64,000 nucleotides of DNA from assembly GCA_963681505.1 (NCBI GenBank), contig OY811972.1, positions 9,132,775-9,196,774 on the forward strand, read 5' to 3'. How positions within the stretch are numbered: position 1 is the first letter of the stretch; every line of letters starts with the position of its first letter. The translations under genes were made by a program, and so were the position numbers. Below are positions 22,830 through 34,379 of this stretch, in pieces. Below the pieces are notes generated by a model. It saw only the letters and a program-made list of their open reading frames with translations, did not search any database and had not been told where the DNA came from. The stretch comes from Eunapius fragilis (Eukaryota > Porifera > Demospongiae > Spongillida > Spongillidae).

Positions 22830-24510
22830 AAGTGACCTACAGTACATGTACATGTACATGTTGCGCATATTTTTAATTAAAGTTTTCATATTCTAAGAGA
22901 CACTTATGGCCTCTACAACTTTTTTCTTATGCACTGGAAATTAGTCTGTCCATCATGGAGTTACAGTGGCCTGAATTACTTGGACATTTTAATTGCATGC
23001 ATCAATTTAGACGCTCCTTCCTAGAAAATGTTTATAATATGCACTAGGTCCCTTTTCACTGCCATGACCCCATATATTGGTAACACACACTTTGCACAAT
23101 TCTTAACCACGACACAAATTAACCCAATAGGTTTGTAACTACTTGTTCACAGTTGTGAAATTTACCATATATCAAACATACATGTGTCTAAACACATGTA
23201 TGTTCAATATCAATATCTACACAATTTACTAAGTGTCCATACATGTACTTGGTGAACACACACAAATACAATTATTGCTGAAATATGGTGAACACAAATA
23301 TTCCATTTGTGAGCCTTCACCAATTATGAAATAGGCTGTGTTCACATGTGTACATGTGCTACATGCATGTGTATACATGTACATGCAGCACAAATGAATT
23401 ATTATCAGGCTGTTTTTGCATGTGTTCATCAATTGTAACAACGGGAGACTTCACTGATTATTAGGCAAATTGTGTGTATGCAATTATTAGGCTGTGTTCA
23501 GGTCCAACAGTGCATTTCAATTACAATAATTCTGTGGTTCATAATTATTAGGCTGTTTGAGGAATTATTAAATTGGAGTAATTATCACGCCTACAGGTGT
23601 AAAAGTCAGGTGCATCATTTGTGTTAATGTCAGTTATGTACATTTGTACAATTATTAATTAATAGGCAGTATTCAACAATTGTGTAACATCACCACAGTC
23701 CATGTGTTCACTAATTATTAGGCTGTGGACCCCAATAATTAAATCTACCAGTTTTCTATGTACAGCAGTTATGGACAATTATTATCAGACTGTTTTGCAT
23801 GTGTTCATCAATTGTAACAACTATAATGTACTTGGGTTCACCAATTAGGGTGACTTCACTGATTGTGTAAAATTATTGGGCCAATGTTCACAAATTGTGT
23901 GTATGTAATAATTAAGCTATGTTCACCAACAGTGTATTGTACAATTTTATTACAATAAATTGTGTTAATGCTAAGTTCACCAATTGTTGCTTCTACATGT
24001 ACATGGTATATTGTACAAATATTGTGTGGTTCGCCAATTGTGTTAATGCTAAGTTCTCCAGTTGTGGAACATTATTGCTTCTACATGTGTACATGGTGTG
24101 AGTACCAATTATATGCTATTGTGTTTACTATACAATTGTGTAAAACTATTTCACGTGTGCTCTCCAATGTTTACCAATTATATGCTATTGGTGAACACAC
24201 AGTTTACATAATTGTTGACCACAAGTTAGTTAACCCAATAAGTTATCAACTGAATATGCTAAATGGTAAAATGATGAACCTATACATGTAGTACAGTTTA
24301 GTGAATTCAGCCTCATCATTTAACATACATGTACTTGGTGAACACACACAAATACAATTTGTGAAAGTAGTACAGTAACTCAGTAGCATGGGAAAAAACT
24401 CTACATACATGTACAATAGTACATGTGTAGAATTATGAGTACACATGTGTACATGTAGTGTACCAATGATGCAGATACAGAGAATATCTTCAGAAACATG
24501 TATGTACATT
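22830..24510. repeat. AT-rich repeat field, middle block
   Basis: It opens with AAAAGTGACCTACA...TTCTAAGAGACACTTA, which also occurs at about 5,300 and 32,250. It is composed of the same CAATTGTG/AATTATTAGG motifs as the left block. No gene. Confidence 0.8.
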
Positions 24511-24657
24511 AATCATTTGCTGGGGTTGGAGCAGTGAGCCTCATCAAATGGAGAAGTGGGCTGGGATTAGATGATGGTGCTCCCCTGGCCTCATTAATGG
24601 AATAAAATATTATGTCTCTAGGCTGAACAAATGTGATTACGTTTTTAAAATAATATA

Positions 24658-25771
24658 CAGGGTGATTGAAAAGTCGTGCAAAATTTTTGAATTGGTATAA
24701 CTCCAGAACTGAAAAATGAAAGATGTTGCTGTTTAAACCAAAAAATATACCAATGACCAGCTTAACCTTAATTCTCCAGGTTCAAGTCCTACGTGTAGGA
24801 CCAATATTTGAAAATTCATTATAAATACATGTAGATATGCAGTTTTTGGCATCCATTTCTCTACTGCTGTTTGATGTGTCTATCGTGCTACATTTACCAA
24901 TTGTCAGTCTATTTTTTTAATCACACCCTTGGTTACACGATGCTAATAATACGGTTCTTTAAAATGCATTATGTAGAGAATTTAATTGTCACAGAAAAAA
25001 TTACGAATAGTATAACATTTTTTGAATATTTTTTTAAAGCATGTGTGTGCTTTTATATACATTATATGGCAGTGTTTTTACTCTAATTGGTTTTGCCATT
25101 TTTACCGAAAACACACTGTACGTTTTCAAAATTTTGCCCATTCACTTGGCTATTCCTGCGCAACATGCGTCTGACAAATACCTATCATTCATAAGCTTGT
25201 GGAGTTAGCAATTTCCAAATCGACAATGTACTTTTTTATATGCTTAGTGCAAAAGACCTGTCTTACTTTTAACATGTTGCTCTGATCTTCCCAACATTAC
25301 TTCTTAGTACTTTAAGTTGCTTTGCGATTTACCGCAAATACATCTTTTAGCAATGCAGTATTGATTGTATTTGACAATCTTTTAAGAATTGCACGAAAGT
25401 AAAAATATTTTCTGAATTAATAACCATTTCTACAGTACAATGAGATTTTGGTTTGTTCTTTGATCATATGAGTTTGCTAAAAAATTAACTTTAACTTGCG
25501 TCCTACGCGTAGGACAATGCGTGGGATAACGTGAGATTAAAGGTTAAATTGATGAGTAGTTATTATAATTATTGCTCAGTTTATTAACACCTTGACAATA
25601 ACAACATTCAACACGACACAGCTTGGTGGTGTGTTGATCAATAAACTGAGCAATAATTTCTCATCAATAACTTTAAGCTGGTCATTGGTGGTTTAAACAG
25701 CAAAATTTTTTATTGTTCAGTTCTGGAGTTATACCAATTCAAAGATTTTGCATGACTTTTCAATCACCCTG
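24658..25771. mobile_element. TA-flanked inverted-repeat DNA transposon, no transposase
   Basis: CAGGGTGATTGAAAAGT at the left and ACTTTTCAATCACCCTG at the right are inverted. The similarity runs about 110 bp inward and TA flanks both sides. This fits a Tc1/mariner-type non-autonomous element. Inside are the palindromes TCCTACGTGTAGGA and TCCTACGCGTAGGA and an 18-bp inverted pair at 25,569-25,586/25,640-25,657. No long frame. Confidence 0.8.
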
Positions 25772-26148
25772 TATAATTTGTTTTATAGCCTTAAAAAAAA
25801 AAAAAAATAGAAGTACCATTTACATGTACACTGTAATTGTGTCTCATGATGTTTATAAATAGATCGGTAATTTTCATAAGCATATACTACTGTAGCTGAG
25901 TTCTAGAGTGGATTACAAAATTGTGAAATGAGCATCCAATATCCAAGGTTTACAGGCTAGCTGGTTCAAATGTTACATTATCCATGCATGTATTGTATTA
26001 AAGTTTACAAAATAAAGATGAACAATTTTATTCTAAAATCTATCACCAATTCCCAACAAGGATTTATTCCTAAGATCCAACAGAAACTAATAATATAGTG
26101 GATAATACAAATGTAAGAAACTGCAATAACAGGTGAACATCAACAATG
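25309..26148. repeat. 840-bp direct repeat, left copy
   Basis: It is nearly identical to 28,509-29,351. It covers the right half of the TA-flanked transposon and about 375 bp beyond. The two copies bracket the 2A-Death gene. Confidence 0.85.
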
Positions 26149-26187
26149 TCTGTTCGCGCAACTGCAGGTAGGTACAGATTTGTACGC
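26147..26187 (+). repeat. 41-bp inverted fragment of the 2A gene's exon 1/intron 1 junction
   Basis: It is the exact reverse complement of 28,073-28,113, which spans the first splice donor (CAACTGCAG then GTAGGTAC) of the minus-strand gene. Here it lies on the plus strand behind an ATG, as a small first-exon-like piece. Confidence 0.85.
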
Positions 26188-27525
26188 ATTTGTTCTCTTA
26201 ATCAGCACCTACTAATGTAACTTATGTGAATCAGTTGGTTGTTACATTGTGATGGTGAACCCTGATTTCAAGATGAAAAAGCCATCATTGCATCACTAAA
26301 GAAAATCTGGGACTCCACAGATAATTACTACACAGGTGTGGCTCCAATATAAGTTGTCAGGGTGCAGTAAGCCACACTGAGGTAGTCTGTTTCAAATCAT
26401 CTATGACAATGCGTAGTCTAAACCACATCCCTAATCTTAGCCGACAATGCATGGTCTAAATCAAGAAAACTAGATATAGGTTTGCTTTGTTCTTTCCCCA
26501 CTCATCTTTGTTCCTTTCCTTTTTACACCACAACCTTGTAATCTGCGCCCTTATTTCTATAATACCCAAACTTTCACGCTTTCATAAAGTTAATAACGGT
26601 ATGCAGTACCAGCTGCAAGCTCAGAAACAGGACAAAATCTGGTCCCCGAGCACATGCAGCTGATAGTAAAGAGATATGTTGTATAAAACTTGGACAAACA
26701 ACTAACCTTCACAATGCTTTTCCACCAAGGTAGACCCCTGATTGGTTAGTGCTGATTGTGATGGACCTTCCGAAACAGAGAATGATAAAGAAAGTAATCA
26801 ACATAATCACATTCATCATTCAAAGTGCCAATGCTAGCCAAATACAGCAACTGTCACTAAATCAATAACATGGCTAAGAAGCTGTATCGGGTGTTTTATA
26901 CCAAATAACTCCTTGAAGACCACTTAAAGTTGCCAGTGAGAAGGCTCACTTTTTCTCCAACTCAAGCATTGTGGTGACATTGAAGTATGGTTTTCTGATC
27001 ATGGCTATTAGCAAAGGGGTTTTAAAGACTCTGCTTGTTAAATTTATTGCAGATACATCAAGGTGAGCATCACCTGCAGAGTTAGAGGTTTATATACTTT
27101 GTCGCCATTGTACATCAACACTAATTCAATGTTCTGGTTGAAATTATAGAACCAGACCCAGACCCATGACAATACAGCCCTGAGTATGAGAAGCTTTTAT
27201 GTATTAGGGAGCGACTACTGAAGACCTCGTTGTACAATGATTTACTGCTGGTGCACCCTGGTTGCGTGAAGCTGAACTGGATAAAATGGCTCAGGGGAGG
27301 GTGGGGGAATTTCACAGGCATCGAGAGATGAAGGGGGGGGGACCCCTAAGATCCTGGATTGTTCAAATAATATATATGTATACATTGTCGAGTGGTAAAA
27401 GAGGTCCACACGACTCAACATACCCTAACACACATTTTATCTCCTATTCTCATTACTTATCCATCATCACTCCTATTGACGTAAGTAAGCTTAGTTACAG
27501 TAGTGTACACAATGATGATGCTTAC
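26188..27525. other. Possible 3' part of 2A-Death gene; no exon recognised
   Basis: No confident coding exon. Small frames at 27,121-27,321 (minus) and 27,190-27,330 (plus) have no known motif. A G-run lies at about 27,332-27,341. Confidence 0.4.
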
Positions 27526-27810
27526 TTTTAACAGACACTTGTGATACCAATTCCTGCACTGCCTCGGCAGCCTGAGCATTTTGTACACCTTTTAGTACTT
27601 CAATCAACACTCTGTATGTGGCTTTACTGCCTTTCATTTCCACCCACTTCTCAAGCATTTTATCTCTTCTATTCTGTTCACTGTCTTCATCTCGTTTTAT
27701 GTCTTTAGTGGCCTGGGCACCCACCAGACGTTTTCCTACCACCTCCCAGTCAAAGGCAAACGTTGCTATTTTATACATATCCTCTTCACTGCACTGCGAG
27801 TCCAGTGGGT
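27526..27810 (-). CDS. Death-domain exon of 2A-Death gene
   Basis: The acceptor CTCCTCATAG is followed by ACCCACTGG, and the split codon (g plus ac, Asp) keeps frame with the 2A exon. The Death-like domain runs IATFAFDWEVVGKRL, then DKMLEKWVEMKG, TYRVLIEVLKG and AAEAVQELVSQV, about 90 residues with the usual Trp positions. A donor (AAAA then GTAAGC) ends the exon. If it is not spliced, a stop comes at 27,491 after 12 more residues. No next exon is found. Confidence 0.8.
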
Positions 27811-27871
27811 CTATGAGGAGAGTAAAGGCACATCAGTTATGGCGGTAATGAATATGGCATACTCATGTCAC

Positions 27872-28019
27872 CTTTGCAGTCCTGCCCTAGAGGTCCAGGG
27901 TTCTCTTCAATATCTCCAGACATTACTAACAGCAAGTGTACTATCGCCATAACCGAGGTGACCACCACCATCAATAGCACCTTCCCCGCTTTTCCGATCA
28001 TTGCATGAACCACGCCTAT
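27872..28019 (-). CDS. Signal/2A-peptide exon of 2A-Death gene
   Basis: The acceptor GTGGACCACAG precedes ATAGGCG and the donor after TGCAAAG is GTGACA. It codes 49 residues plus one base. An internal Met begins a hydrophobic stretch (VLLMVVVTSVMAIVHLLLV) that runs directly into SGDIEENPGP, which fits the 2A consensus D-x-E-x-N-P-G-P. In 2A peptides the ribosome skips the bond between the last Gly and Pro, giving two products from one frame. A hydrophobic signal fused to 2A is known at the N-terminus of some marine invertebrate immune-type proteins, where skipping decides whether the downstream part enters the secretory route. Frame with both neighbouring exons is consistent. Confidence 0.85.
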
Positions 28020-28092
28020 CTGTGGTCCACGTCAGAAACTATGTCAGCAACAGACAACTACCTGCAACTAACGCGTACAAATCTGTACCTAC

Positions 28093-28341
28093 CTGCAGTT
28101 GCGCGAACAGACAACGACTCCATCTTGTTTTTAATCCGGAGCGTTCTGAGTGCCAGGACACCTTCAAGGTATTGCAACACGACGACCTTTCAGTTACTAG
28201 TACTCGACTGCTCCCGTATTTCCTTATCCACAGCTTTCTCAGTTTCAGCTTCACTAATTCGGTATTATTTTTATTTCTATTCGCATTTCGACTGTTGAAA
28301 GTTCCGATGCGAACTCGATAAGTTTCCACATCGACACCCAT
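28093..28341 (-). CDS. First coding exon of 2A-Death gene
   Basis: ATG at 28,341, then 83 codons in phase 0 to the donor CTGCAG/GTAGGT. It begins MGVDVETYRVRIGTF and is very basic (many Arg, Lys, Asn). It joins the 2A exon in frame (FAQLQ then IGVVHAM). Translation could instead begin at the Met just before the hydrophobic stretch, making this exon leader only; I cannot tell which. Upstream sequence to about 28,508 may hold the promoter. Confidence 0.6.
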
Positions 28342-28508
28342 GGGTTGGAAGAGCGTCGCGTGAGTTTAAAAGCGCTACTGATAACAATATGAATACGTAA
28401 TTAACGCATGGTGTAAACAACTGATTAGTGCGTTGGTATATAATACATGTTATCTCTGGTCTAGCTATAACAGCCAGTTTTTAACGGTCCGACGTTACGC
28501 CTGCTACA

Positions 28509-29351
28509 ACTTTAAGTTGCTTTGCGATTTACCGCAAATACATCTTTTAGCAATGCAGTATTGATTGTATTTGACAATCTTTTAAGAATTGCACGAAAGT
28601 AAAAATATTTTCTGAATTAATAACCATTTCTACAGTACAATGAGATTTTGGTTTGTTCTTTGATCATATGAGTTTGCTAAAAAATTAACTTTAACTTGCG
28701 TCCTACGCGTAGGACAATGCGTGGGATAACGTGAGATTAAAGGTTAAATTGATGAGTAGTTATTATAATTATTGCTCAGTTTATTAACACCTTGACAATG
28801 CTTTGATCAACATTCAACACGACACAGCTTGGTGGTGTGTTGATCAATAAACTGAGCAATAATTTCTCATCAATAACTTTAAGCTGGTCATTGGTGGTTT
28901 AAACAGCAAAATTTTTTATTGTTCAGTTCTGGAGTTATACCAATTCAAAGATTTTGCATGACTTTTCAATCACCCTGTATAATTTGTTTTATAGCATTAA
29001 AAAAAAAAAATAGAAGTACCATTTACATGTACACTGTAATTGTGTCTCATGATGTTTATAAATAGATCGGTAATTTTCATAAGCATATACTACTGTAGCT
29101 GAGTTCTAGAGTGGATTACAAAATTGTGAAATGAGCATCCAATATCCAAGGTTTACAGGCTAGCTGGTTCAAATGTTACTTTATCCATGCATGTATTGTA
29201 TTAAAGTTTACAAAATAAAGATGAACAATTTTATTCTAAAATCTATCACCAATTCCCAACAAGGATTTATTCCTAAGATCCAACAGAAACTAATAATATA
29301 GTGGATAATACAAATGTAAGAAACTGCAATAACAGGTGAACATCAACAATG
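28509..29351. repeat. 840-bp direct repeat, right copy
   Basis: It matches 25,309-26,148 with a few indels, for example GCTTTGATC in place of ACAACA near 28,800. It includes the right terminus of the TA-flanked transposon (ending 28,977). Confidence 0.85.
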
Positions 29352-29493
29352 AGTCCTTATGGTTGAACAGGATGAGAGACACTGTGCACACTCTATAAAT
29401 ACACTGATCCATGATAGAAACCAGTACACTTATCTGTTATCTCATGTGATGTCATTGTAGACCACAAAAAGTACGAAAGAGCAAGTGACTCAC

Positions 29494-29576
29494 AATGCTG
29501 AACACATGTCTTGTTGATTGCAAACATTCATAGCTAGTTGCCAGCAATGTTTTGTATTGTTCCACTTCTTTAGATA
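29494..29576 (-). CDS. Putative exon, unknown protein (part 2)
   Basis: The acceptor ACCTGCAG and donor GTGAGT bound 83 bases. The frame reads SKEVEQYKTLLATSYECLQ. The entry phase (2 bases, ta) fits the exit phase of the exon at 30,315-30,430 (g), giving Val. No family recognised. It lies upstream of the 2A gene on the same strand. Confidence 0.45.
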
Positions 29577-30314
29577 CTGCAGGTATATAATTATTAACAT
29601 GAAATCAATGAACACATAGAATCAAACTATCAATATTAATGTAAGGCTGCTGGTAATCATATTCATTAGGTGGTTTGTACTGTATAAATAACATGTTTCT
29701 AAGAAACTAGTTATGATAGTTGTACATGAACAGAAGTGTAAATGACAGGAAAGCTTTACATCAACCACTAATTTAAATGGAGTATAACTTTATTGAAAAT
29801 AAACTGTACATGTAAAACATTGCACATGTGCATGTACAGTACATACCCTGACCAGACAAGCCAATAGCACTTGAATAACACTACATTGTGTTAAATGTGT
29901 TTTCATATTGTAGAATTACAGTGTGTGTATACATATACAAATTTAGTTGTGTGCGTAAATTGTGTAATCAGAAATTGAATTATTCAGCCAATGTGTACTG
30001 TGGTGTACCGTTGTGTAAGGAGTGTGTTCACCAGTTATGGAATGGGCTGAGGTCACAATTATTGGGCCACTCTGAGACAATTGTGTTCAATCATTAAATT
30101 AAGGTGAACAACTGTGTTTGTTACACAACCTAATAATCATACATTCCTGCCCACAGTTTGTGAATAATTTACTAACACATCTACAGACATTAAAATTTTA
30201 TTTAGCCAATGTTCACAAACTGTGTGTAGTTCATACATTCGTATGCACATGATTAATTAATTAAATCTTGTAATGTAGCTGGAACAAAAATTTAGACAGA
30301 GGATGGTATCTTAC

Positions 30315-30430
30315 CCTCAACAGTGGTGAGGGTAAGGTCATGTTCATAAATAGGGTGATGTGATGACCTTCCACTAATGCACAGGACAGCAGCACGAAGG
30401 GAAGCACATGAGAGCGGAGTGCATAGCTCA
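30315..30430 (-). CDS. Putative exon, unknown protein (part 1)
   Basis: The acceptor CCTTTGTAG and donor GTAAGA bound 116 bases. The open frame includes LCTPLSCASLRAAVLCISG and HDLTLTTVE. Its phases match the exon at 29,494-29,576. No family recognised; support is only splice sites, open frame and phase. Confidence 0.45.
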
Positions 30431-33400
30431 CTACAAAGGAATAAGGTTTGACAATTATTGTCATGTTGTGTTGATACCATTGGACGTGTTCATCAATTAT
30501 AACAACTACATGTATAATGTGCTTGGGTTCACCAATTATATACATGTAGGGTGACTTTAATGATTATGTAAATTATTGGGCCACTGCTTACTGTGTGTAA
30601 TTACAAAGTATTGTCATAACGTATGCACATAAATACAAATGGCTCATATGTATTGGTCCATCCTTCCCAAAAGTGTACAGTACATGTACTGTATGCAATT
30701 ATTAGGCTGTGTTCACCAATAGTGTATTGCACAATCATTGTGTGCTTCACTTGCACTCAAGTGTATTGAACAATACTTACATGTAAAGCTAAGTTCAACC
30801 ATTTATCACTGCTACATGTCTGTTATGATATACATTATACCTGTACATATATATATATATTGGTAAGCACACACTTCACACAATCGCTGACCATGGTAAA
30901 CATTACACAATAGGATTCAACTGAATTAGCGTACACACACACACACCGTAAAAGTAATATTCACTATTACAAAATTACCTACATGTATACATGCATATAC
31001 CTACATGTACATGTATATACTGTATATGTAGTTTGACAAATCAGATCTGAGTAGGTTCAATAATTGTGTAAAGAACATGTGTTACTGGTCAATGTGTTAG
31101 ACAATATGTCACATTACATGTGCACAAGGATAAGACTGGTGTTCATCATTTAAAACATTTTTCATCAATTAGACAATAGTATATGGGAAAGTGGTCTGGT
31201 TATTAATAGTGTTCTCTGCTATAAACACACAGATGTGAATAAATACATGTCCTGTGTAGTGCATAAAGGAACTTTACCTTAAGATTTGGAATTGGATAGA
31301 AGATTCATATCTTATCACATTGTTCATCACTTTGATGTGTGTGACTACAGTGAAATAAAAAAGTCAAAAAAAATAATAAACCATTTATAACTAGAAAAAT
31401 TGTGGCACAATAGTCAAAAAAAGGCTCTAAACCAGATTAAACTTTATCCCAAATACAGCATACAGAAATCATGATTTCAACACAGTATCATAATAATTGT
31501 ACACAACTCCTTTACATACATGTACATATATTATATAAATACATTAATAACAACAATACAGGGAATACAAAAATGAATGTACTATGTAATAGTAAGTTTA
31601 CATTATTACTACGTACAACATTATTAGTTCAATTATTAGTTCACAAATTACTGTGTGTAAAATTCAATCTCCACCAGTTTACCAGTTGTCAAACTATTGG
31701 GTCAATGTTCACAAATTACATGTACATGTACATACTGTAAGAAGCATATTAACAACTCACACTACTAGACTACATGTATAAACAAATAAACAAATGTAAA
31801 ATTATTTAGCCAATTTTTACCAGTTTTTGTACAGGTAGATAGATGTACATGTGTACAGTCGTTAGGTTTAGCTCACATTGACCAATGTCTAGGCCAAATA
31901 CAGTGACATTCATAAAATTGTATTATAAGTAAATGCCACCCTGGTGCTTGGAATTGTATTCCTCAATTGTATCAACTACATGTATAACGTGCTTGGGTTC
32001 ACCACTAATTATGTAAAATTATTGGGTCAAATTGTGTGGAATTGTAAACTACATGCATTAACATGTATGTACACAAATACATGTACAAATGGTTCACAAA
32101 TTGTGTGTACATGTACATGTACATGTATGGCTGTGTTCAGAACATATACATATATTGTGTGGTTCACCAAGATGCTTAAGGCTAAGGTCATCAATTGCAC
32201 AAAATTATTAGTTCTATCTTTACAAATTATTAGTACTATATGAGCAGCACAAAGTGACCTACATGTACATGCTTTAAAGTTTTCTAATTGTTTCATATTC
32301 TAAGAGACACCTATGTCCTCTACAACTTCTTTCTTACGCACTGGAAATTAGTCTGTCCATCATGGAGTTACAGTGGTCTGAATTTTTAATTACTTGGACA
32401 TTTTTATTGCATGCATCAATTTAGACGCTCCTTCCTAGAAAATGTTTATAATATGCACTAGGTCCCTTTTCACTGCCATGACCCCATATATTGGTAACAC
32501 ACACTTTGCACAATTCTTAACCACGGCACAAATTAACCCAATAGGTTTTTAACTACTTGTTCACAGTTGTGAAATTTACCATATATCAAACATACAGTGT
32601 ACATGTGTCTAAACATATGTATGTTCAATATCAATATCTACACAATTTACTAAGTGTCCATACATGTACTTGGTGAACACACACAAATACAACTTGTGAA
32701 CTATGGACATGTATTGGTGAACATGGCCTAAAAATAAATTCTTTTGCCTATTAAAATTGCACACACAATCTGTAAGTGTTCACCAATTGTTTATGAATTG
32801 TAACAAATTATTAGGCTTAGTTAATCAATTGCGAGCTATAATTAAGCCTACACGTAGAATATTGTATGTACACCAGACTTGTGTACAGTTACTGTGTTCA
32901 ATAATTGTGTATAATAAATGTGCTCTCCAAATAGTGTACATGTGTACGACAGTTTGTACAATTACAGGTACCAATTAAGTTCAGAGACAGATAGTAAGAA
33001 GCTTTCTCATGATGTTTATAAATAGATCGCTAATTTTCATAAGCATATACTGTAGCTGAGTTCCCGAGTGGATTACACATTTGAGACATTAATATCCAAT
33101 ATCCAAGGTTCACCAATTATGAAATAGGCTGTGTTCACATGTGTATATGTGCTACATGTATGTATGTATACATGTAGCACAATTGAATTATCTGGCCAAT
33201 GCTCAAACATTGTAACATTATTAGGCTTTTTGAGGAATTAATAAGTTGGAGTAATTATTAAGCCTTCAGGTGTAAAAGTCAGGTGCATCATTTGTGTTAA
33301 TGTCAGTAATGTACATATACATTTGTACAATTATTAATTACTAGACTGTGTTCAACAATTGTGTAACATCACCACAGTCCATATGTTCACAGCTAATTAA

Positions 33401-34379
33401 TACCAATAATTAAATCTACAAGTCTTCTAAGTACAGCAGTTGTGGACAATTATAATCAGACTGTTTTGTATGTGTTCATCAATTGTAACAACTATAATGT
33501 GCTTGGGTTCACCAATTAGGGAGACTTCACTGATTGTGTAAAATTACTGGGCCAATGGTCACAAATTGTGTGTATGTAATTATTAGGCTGTGTTCACCAA
33601 CAGTGTATTGTACAATTATTACAATAAATTATGTTCACCAGTTGTGTTAATGCTAAGTTCACCAATTGATTGATTGCTTCTACATGTACATGGTGTGTTT
33701 ACAAATTATATGCTATTGGTGAACACAGAGTTCACATAATTATTGACCACAAGTACAAGATACATGTAGTAATGAACATGGCCTAAACATAAATTCTTTT
33801 GCCTATAACAATTACAATTTGTAAGTGTTCACCAATTGCTTATGGAGCAGGGTTACCTAGTATCTCTGCCTGAACGTCATGCTTAAATACATGTAGTTCT
33901 TGTCATTATCATTTTTATTTAATGTGTAATATTATCACTGTTTTTGCCCCATATGTCTAAATGTATTATGTATTCTATACTTTTAAAAAAAAAATTGCTT
34001 ATGAATTGTAACAAATTATTAGGTTCAGTTAATCAATTGTGAGCTATAAATAAGCCTACACGTAAAATATTGTATGTACACCAGACTTGTGTACAGATAC
34101 TGTGTTCAATAATTGTGTATAATACATGTGTTCTCCAAATAGTGCACATGTGTTCGACAATTTGTACAATTACAGGTTCCAATTAACTTCAGAGACAGAT
34201 AGCAAGAAACTTTCTCATGATGTTTATAAATAGATCGCTAATTTTCATAAGCATATACTGTAGCTGAGTTCTAGAGTGGATTACACATTGAGACATTGAT
34301 ATCCAATATCCAAGGTTTGCTGGCTAGCTACGATTACACATTGAGACATTAATATCCAATATCCAAGGTTTGCTGGCTA

